Source of the DNA: an uncultured Lachnospiraceae bacterium
GTDB taxonomy: Bacteria > Bacillota > Clostridia > Lachnospirales > Lachnospiraceae
Length of the DNA stretch: 9,572 bases
Reading direction: 5' to 3'
Assembly: GCA_934293375.1 (NCBI GenBank)
Contig: CAKQYS010000026.1
Coordinates: 1-9,572 of the forward strand
In this document: positions 5,877 to 9,572 of the stretch, piece after piece
Layout of the letters: every line of letters begins with the position of its first letter
Numbering within the stretch: position 1 is the first letter of the stretch
Notes under the pieces: model-generated
Told to the model about the DNA's origin: nothing
The model's database searches: none
Seen by the model: only the letters and a program-made list of their open reading frames with translations
Position numbers and translations under genes: made by a program

Positions 5877-8858
5877 TTATTTTTCATGATGTCTTTTCTT
5901 GTGTCCAACAACGACCAGTCCTAACAGGGTCACAACATATACTCCAAGCACGACTGCCCAGAGCATCGGTTGAAACGCATCCCCGGTCTTCGGTGACGCT
6001 CCCTGCGTACTGTCTGTGGATTTGCTATCCGTCTTTTTTGTGTTCTTCTTTGTATCGGATGCATGCTTCGTCTCAGACGCATTCTTTGTCGCATTCTTCT
6101 CCGCGATCGTCAGGCTGGTCTTTGCATAGCCGTCTGCAAACAGGAATTTGACGGTATGCTTGCCTACAGATAAGCTCTCCATGAACTCCTTCTTGAACTT
6201 CACATAGGTAGAACCGCTCCATGCCGTATAATTCTTGCTGTCTACGGTCTTGCCATCGATGGTAACGCCTTTGAAGTTCTTGTATTTTCCGTTGGCACGC
6301 ATGGTGACGCTGCCATCCTCGTGAACGGTATAGGTCGCATCTGCACCCTCGATCACCTTATATTTCTTCTGTGTCGTATTGTCCGGTGCTGCTGTCGCCT
6401 GCTCCTGTGTCGTATTGCCCGGTGCTGCTGTCGCCTGCTCCTGTGTCGTATTGCCCGGTGCTGCTGTCGTCGGCTCCTGCGTCGTATTGCCCGGTGCTGC
6501 TGTCGTCGGCTCCTGTGTTGTATTGCCCGGTGTCGGCGATGCGGTATCCTGAATCGTGAGCTTTGCCATCGTATTCCATACGAACTGATAGTTTACGGTT
6601 GCATTTCCACCACTGTAGGTGACACCAAAGCTCTTGACCGTGGTATCGTTTGTGTTGACTGTTCCGCTGACTGCTGCAGCCGGTTTCTGGAAGCCTGCAA
6701 CATTGGTCTCATTCTCCCCTGCTGCAAATCCGTCTATCTTGACGGTCAGTGCCGGAATTGCACTGCCCTTACTGATCACGACATCTGCCACCGATACGGA
6801 CAATGATCTTGGCTGAATCGTAAATGTCCAGCTACTGTCTGTCAGACCGGTTGCTGCAAAATACTGACTATCTTCTTCCACATTGATCTTCACGGTATAG
6901 GTTCCGGCATTGACCGGTGCCGCCTTCACGCCGTTCTGATAAAATTCTACTGTGATCGCACCACACGCTGTGCCATCCTTTTTTGTGATCTTTACTTCCT
7001 TTTGTTTTCCATCGTAGACCGTATTCTGTGGGGCTTCAAACTGGAAATCAGATGCATTTAACGCTGTAAGTCCCCTTACCAGATAAAGCTCATCGCTGTC
7101 CTTCTCTATGATCAGACCCGGCTGATCGCTGACAAATTTCGTTACATCCGACATATCCAGCACATATCCGCCACTCTCACCGTATCTCACAGAGCCTGCG
7201 CCGATCGTAACCGGATAGCTGTCAAGTGCACTGGTGACACCGATTTTCGCGCTATCTGATAATGCACCACACACACTGATCTGTGCCCCGGCACCTGACA
7301 GATACACATTATTCTTGGCATCATTCTTTTTGTTGTCACTGATATTGACGCCATCGGATACCTTACAGGTCGTGCCTGTCGGAACGAAAATACCACCGCC
7401 ATTTCCTGCAGCCGTATTGCCACTGATGGTACCGCCCGATACGGTGACAGAACCACCTGAAACGGTACAGATACCACCACCGCTGCGACCAACCTTGTTG
7501 TCACTAATGGTTCCACCGGTCATTTCAAAATTCCCTGTACTATTTACATAAACAGTACCGTCCTGTCGGGCTTCATTGTTTCGGATCACACTGCCTTCCT
7601 GCATCCTAACCGTACCGGTGTGCCTTTCATTTTTCCTTATGAACACTGCGCCACCATTACCACTATTGTAATTGTTCTCAATGACGGCACCATCGCCCAG
7701 CACTACCGTAATCCGCTCACATTGCAGTGCCGGAGAGTTCGCCTTGGTATTGACACTCTTATTGCCATCCAATGTAATATTCTGCAAGGTCACAGTATCG
7801 GATTCATGACCATCACTACCACATACATCCAGCATAACCCCTGTAAAGTCCACACCCCGGATCAGCTTGGACGGGTTTGCTGCATCCGCACTCCGGATCA
7901 ACATTCCGTGTCGAACATACATTTCTTGTGTCAGTGTTATGTCATTCATCACATTGATCTGCTTGATATTGTAATCTTTGGCTGCCGCCTGCATCGCCTC
8001 CTGTGTCTTAACATTGGCAATGCGGGTCGGCACAACCTGTATGTAACGATACCCAGTCAGTGAAGTTCCCTTCTCCAGCCTGGTTCCCGGTGCCACATCG
8101 CCGGCTGACATCTCATAGTCTTCATAGCCATACTGGTTCATATTGACCGGGATCCTGCCATCCAGCGCATTTGCATAACCATATGCGGTAAGGGTCGCAG
8201 AATTCTTGAGATAAACATTCTTAGCCTTAATCGCATACCCGGTATTGGTGGAGATCTCCAGCTTCGTCCCGATATCCGTAACCGTCAGGTCGCCAGCCTT
8301 TGCCCTTACCACCGCCAAATTGGATAGTCCCTCTGATACATGCACCCGCACACCACCGGAGATGATAATACTGTTATCTGCATCCAGTCCAATGTTTCCA
8401 CCGTTTCCGCCTCCCACTGTCAGGATATTTTGCTGAACATTCTTTGTAGTAGAAGACTCCATGTCATTGCTGATGATCAAGGACCCGCCCGTTACCGCGA
8501 TTGCTGTACCTCCGTCTCCGGTCACCCGGTTCGTATTCACAATACCGTTGTTATTCAACTCAATGGTGAGGTTTCCTCCCTCTGCCGTAATCTGCTTGGC
8601 CTGCAAATTATTGAGGTACAGTCTCTTAGAAAAACTATCATAGCGTGCATTCCAATCCTCGCCGGTACCTGTCGGCGTACTTGTATCGCCATTTTTGAAG
8701 TAACTGCCCGGCTGCAATTCCACGCCATCTATCTTTACCGTGGCGACAGCCTCTGCCGATACATGCACCGCCATCTGTGGCAGCATTGGTATCATTCCAA
8801 ATGCCATCACTGCACAAAGCAGCCATGCGATTCCCTTTCGTAGGATATTTGTCTTCAT
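5877..8858 (-). CDS. SPKTG-anchored surface protein with two beta-helix blocks
   Basis: The protein has 993 residues; AAGGAGGT (8865-8872) precedes ATG 8858. Residues 1-35 are a signal peptide (VSA/EA). Residues about 40-275 are a first solenoid-like domain (VKIDGVELQPGSYF, then GGNLTIELN and GGSLIIS turns). Residues about 285-597 are a second beta-helix with EMTGGTISDN, VSGGTISGN and GGGI turns, matching the helix of the downstream paralogue in order and style. Residues 598-681 and 682-769 are two MBG-like domains. A PGNTTQE-type stalk (777-830), an X2-like module (831-919), a Lys/Thr stalk and SPKTGD (955-960) follow, then a hydrophobic segment (about 964-985) and a basic tail. Sortase anchoring to the wall is expected from the motif; the ligand is unknown. 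It is the first large gene of a two-gene operon and is preceded by a 21-codon leader ORF. Confidence 0.9.
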   Translation of the reverse strand: MKTNILRKGIAWLLCAVMAFGMIPMLPQMAVHVSAEAVATVKIDGVELQPGSYFKNGDTSTPTGTGEDWNARYDSFSKRLYLNNLQAKQITAEGGNLTIELNNNGIVNTNRVTGDGGTAIAVTGGSLIISNDMESSTTKNVQQNILTVGGGNGGNIGLDADNSIIISGGVRVHVSEGLSNLAVVRAKAGDLTVTDIGTKLEISTNTGYAIKAKNVYLKNSATLTAYGYANALDGRIPVNMNQYGYEDYEMSAGDVAPGTRLEKGTSLTGYRYIQVVPTRIANVKTQEAMQAAAKDYNIKQINVMNDITLTQEMYVRHGMLIRSADAANPSKLIRGVDFTGVMLDVCGSDGHESDTVTLQNITLDGNKSVNTKANSPALQCERITVVLGDGAVIENNYNSGNGGAVFIRKNERHTGTVRMQEGSVIRNNEARQDGTVYVNSTGNFEMTGGTISDNKVGRSGGGICTVSGGSVTVSGGTISGNTAAGNGGGIFVPTGTTCKVSDGVNISDNKKNDAKNNVYLSGAGAQISVCGALSDSAKIGVTSALDSYPVTIGAGSVRYGESGGYVLDMSDVTKFVSDQPGLIIEKDSDELYLVRGLTALNASDFQFEAPQNTVYDGKQKEVKITKKDGTACGAITVEFYQNGVKAAPVNAGTYTVKINVEEDSQYFAATGLTDSSWTFTIQPRSLSVSVADVVISKGSAIPALTVKIDGFAAGENETNVAGFQKPAAAVSGTVNTNDTTVKSFGVTYSGGNATVNYQFVWNTMAKLTIQDTASPTPGNTTQEPTTAAPGNTTQEPTTAAPGNTTQEQATAAPGNTTQEQATAAPDNTTQKKYKVIEGADATYTVHEDGSVTMRANGKYKNFKGVTIDGKTVDSKNYTAWSGSTYVKFKKEFMESLSVGKHTVKFLFADGYAKTSLTIAEKNATKNASETKHASDTKKNTKKTDSKSTDSTQGASPKTGDAFQPMLWAVVLGVYVVTLLGLVVVGHKKRHHEK
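5974..6370 (-). repeat. Duplicated X2-stalk-anchor cassette, copy in the 993-residue gene
   Basis: Partner of 3547-3940. Over the X2-like module the two proteins differ at only about 7 of 90 residues, while their MBG-like domains just upstream match at roughly half of positions. The stalk differs by substitutions and a 3-nt length change. Confidence 0.85.
6369..6530 (-). repeat. 36-bp tandem repeat encoding the PGNTTQE stalk
   Basis: Four 36-bp units (6387-6422, 6423-6458, 6459-6494, 6495-6530) and an 18-bp partial copy (6369-6386). Each unit encodes PGNTTQEPTTAA or PGNTTQEQATAA. Units one and two, and three and four, form near-identical pairs, as expected for recent unit duplication. The stalk lies between the MBG-like domains and the X2-like module, so unit number sets the reach of the N-terminal domains from the wall. 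Confidence 0.9.
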
Positions 8859-8865
8859 ATTGCTA

Positions 8866-8997
8866 CCTCCTTAATCTCCGCTGTCTGAATTGACATTGTT
8901 TTCATTTTTTCTAGAATCATACTACACCGCACATCAATGTACGATGCAAGTATTTTTTCAAAAGTTTTACATTAAGGAGGATTTTCCAACTCCTCAA
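8866..8997 (-). promoter_or_regulatory. Candidate translational attenuator in the leader of the beta-helix operon
   Basis: Three segments can pair in two exclusive ways. Segment 1 (8990-8997, TTGAGGAG on the minus strand) and segment 2 (8972-8979, CTCCTTAA) form an 8-bp hairpin with one G-U pair around the mini-ORF stop codon. Segment 2 extended (8971-8980, CCTCCTTAAT) is exactly complementary over 10 nt to segment 3 (8866-8875, ATTAAGGAGG), which contains the ribosome-binding site of the 993-residue gene. This arrangement resembles translational attenuators of cat and erm genes; the function here is inferred. Confidence 0.4.
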
Positions 8998-9037
8998 TTC
9001 TTTTTAATGCCTCTTCAAGGGTTACGGTTTTCTCCAT
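8972..9037 (-). CDS. Mini-ORF (21 codons), possible leader peptide
   Basis: The peptide begins MEKTVTLEEALKRIEELE and ends ENPP, then TAA at 8972-8974. ATG 9037 is chosen because AGAGGG (9045-9050) lies 7 nt upstream; an in-frame ATG at 9043 is too close to it. The peptide is a charged, amphipathic helix-like sequence. It could be a leader peptide, a small coiled-coil protein, or the truncated start of a longer gene: exonuclease VII small subunits begin in a similar way, but the match is short and generic. It stands alone behind a strong promoter and 113 nt before the 993-residue gene. Confidence 0.45.
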   Translation of the reverse strand: MEKTVTLEEALKRIEELENPP

Positions 9038-9076
9038 TTCCATGCCCTCTATTCATGTCATTTACATTTTGTCTAT

Positions 9077-9105
9077 AATATAAATATCTGCGTTTCTTTT
9101 GTCAA
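9077..9105 (-). promoter_or_regulatory. Promoter of the mini-ORF and beta-helix operon
   Basis: On the minus strand a perfect TTGACA (9100-9105) is followed by 17 nt and TATATT (9077-9082). The transcript would begin near 9070, leaving a leader of about 210 nt before the 993-residue gene that contains the mini-ORF. It sits just downstream of a terminator (9152-9183), so it starts a new unit. Confidence 0.75.
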
Positions 9106-9132
9106 TTTGATTGTGTCATGTTGTATTGGTTT

Positions 9133-9501
9133 TCAAAACTTTTCAGGTATCAAAAAAGGAATCGATTCCACGATTCCCTTTTTACCTCCAGTATTTACTA
9201 TCTGCTTTACATAATCATCCATATACATTGGCTTATGTTCAATTGCATTAGCTGGTAATTCTCCGGCAAATGCAGTAAGTCCCATAAACGGCTTTTCTGC
9301 ATCTGCCCGCTGATATATAACCTCTGCCGCAGTATGACCATGTGCTGCATAGTGAAGTTTATTCTGAACAATTTTAAAGAATCTAACAGACTCTTCGCTA
9401 TGAGGATTGTAATCCACACTCGTCGCATATAAATTTGCAGACGAAAATAATGTGATATTGTAATAGGTATTTGTGTCTGTTTTTAGATTTACCATGTTCA
9501 T
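9133..9501 (-). pseudogene. Truncated RhuM-family gene fragment
   Basis: The frame encodes 122 residues, against more than 300 in full RhuM proteins. Residues 25-83 carry the RhuM signature (SVDYNPHSEE, FFKIVQNKLHYA, HTAAEVIYQRADAEKPFMGL). The large N-terminal part is missing. After GELP the sequence jumps to KPMYMDDYVKQ (90-99), which in relatives lies about 35 residues further on, so an internal deletion is likely. The last 17 residues are simply the translation of a terminator hairpin. No good ribosome-binding site precedes ATG 9501. RhuM proteins have an ill-defined role and often occur in accessory or mobile regions. I read this as a decayed remnant; a short expressed peptide cannot be ruled out. 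Confidence 0.75.
9152..9183. terminator. Strong terminator hairpin inside the RhuM remnant
   Basis: GGGAATCG and CGATTCC flank a 6-nt loop (TGGAAT), extended by A-tract/T-tract pairs into a 13-bp stem, with runs of T on either strand. It can act in both directions. It lies within the open frame of the RhuM remnant and insulates the beta-helix operon promoter from upstream transcription. Confidence 0.8.
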
Positions 9502-9514
9502 TACATATTACTTG

Positions 9515-9571
9515 CTATCCCTGATACCTTATTCTTTCAACCAGCGTTTCCTTTTTCAGATTACTGCTTAA
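9515..9571 (-). CDS. C-terminal end of an unidentified gene
   Basis: A frame open from the right edge ends at TAG (9515-9517) and reads LSSNLKKETLVERIRYQG. The stop lies 13 nt before the RhuM remnant. Composition fits a real charged C-terminus, but 18 codons are too few to name a family or to be certain that it is coding; it could also be part of the decayed region. Confidence 0.3.
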   Translation of the reverse strand, partial: LSSNLKKETLVERIRYQG

Positions 9572-9572
9572 A

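Noticed and set aside
8916..8921. TATGAT as a second -10 box close to the 993-residue gene
   Set aside because: No acceptable -35 box lies 16-18 nt upstream, while a near-consensus promoter exists at 9077-9105.
8971..8980. AAGGAGG on the plus strand as a ribosome-binding site for a plus-strand gene
   Set aside because: No ATG, GTG or TTG start lies at a usable distance, and the sequence is explained as the reverse complement of the mini-ORF end.
8972..9043. Assignment of the mini-ORF as exonuclease VII small subunit (xseB)
   Set aside because: The likeness is limited to a generic LEEALKRIEELE helix of about 12 residues; no downstream remnant of that gene is visible.

Overview
This window looks like a cell-surface island of a Gram-positive gut-type clostridium, most likely Lachnospiraceae. 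That placement is an inference from the style of the proteins: Big2, BspA/DUF285, GLUG and parallel beta-helix modules, strong AGGAGG ribosome-binding sites, and sorting signals of the SPKTG type. No rRNA or housekeeping marker is present, so the genus cannot be fixed. All credible genes lie on the minus strand and read from right to left.

Layout from upstream (right) to downstream (left). (1) 9515-9571 is the last 18 codons of an unidentified gene entering from the edge. (2) 9133-9501 is a decayed fragment of a RhuM-family gene; its frame runs through an intrinsic terminator hairpin (9152-9183). (3) A strong promoter (9077-9105) precedes a 21-codon mini-ORF (8972-9037) and a long leader. The end of the mini-ORF is exactly complementary over 10 nt to the Shine-Dalgarno region of the next gene. 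(4) 5877-8858 is a 993-residue and (5) 3453-5828 a 791-residue secreted beta-helix protein. They are separated by only 48 bp, so they are probably one operon. Both end in a near-identical X2-like module, a Lys/Thr-rich stalk and an SPKTG sortase signal. (6) 1926-3308 is a secreted Big2-like/DUF285 (BspA-type) repeat protein with its own promoter and a strong terminator, but no wall anchor. (7) 1-1719 is the first 573 codons of a secreted GLUG-repeat protein that runs off the left edge. It has an excellent promoter preceded by a cluster of CTAACT/AGTTAG repeats.

The genes therefore form a battery of at least four exported, repeat-rich surface proteins, probably adhesins or glycan-binding proteins. 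Their expression seems to be set at three levels: promoters for individual units, a candidate operator before the GLUG gene, and a candidate translation-controlling leader before the beta-helix operon. No sortase, regulator or enzyme is encoded here. The most distinctive observations are the leader/mini-ORF with mutually exclusive pairings, the operator-like array at 1791-1832, and the contrast between the conserved C-terminal cassette and the diverged N-terminal halves of the two anchored paralogues.
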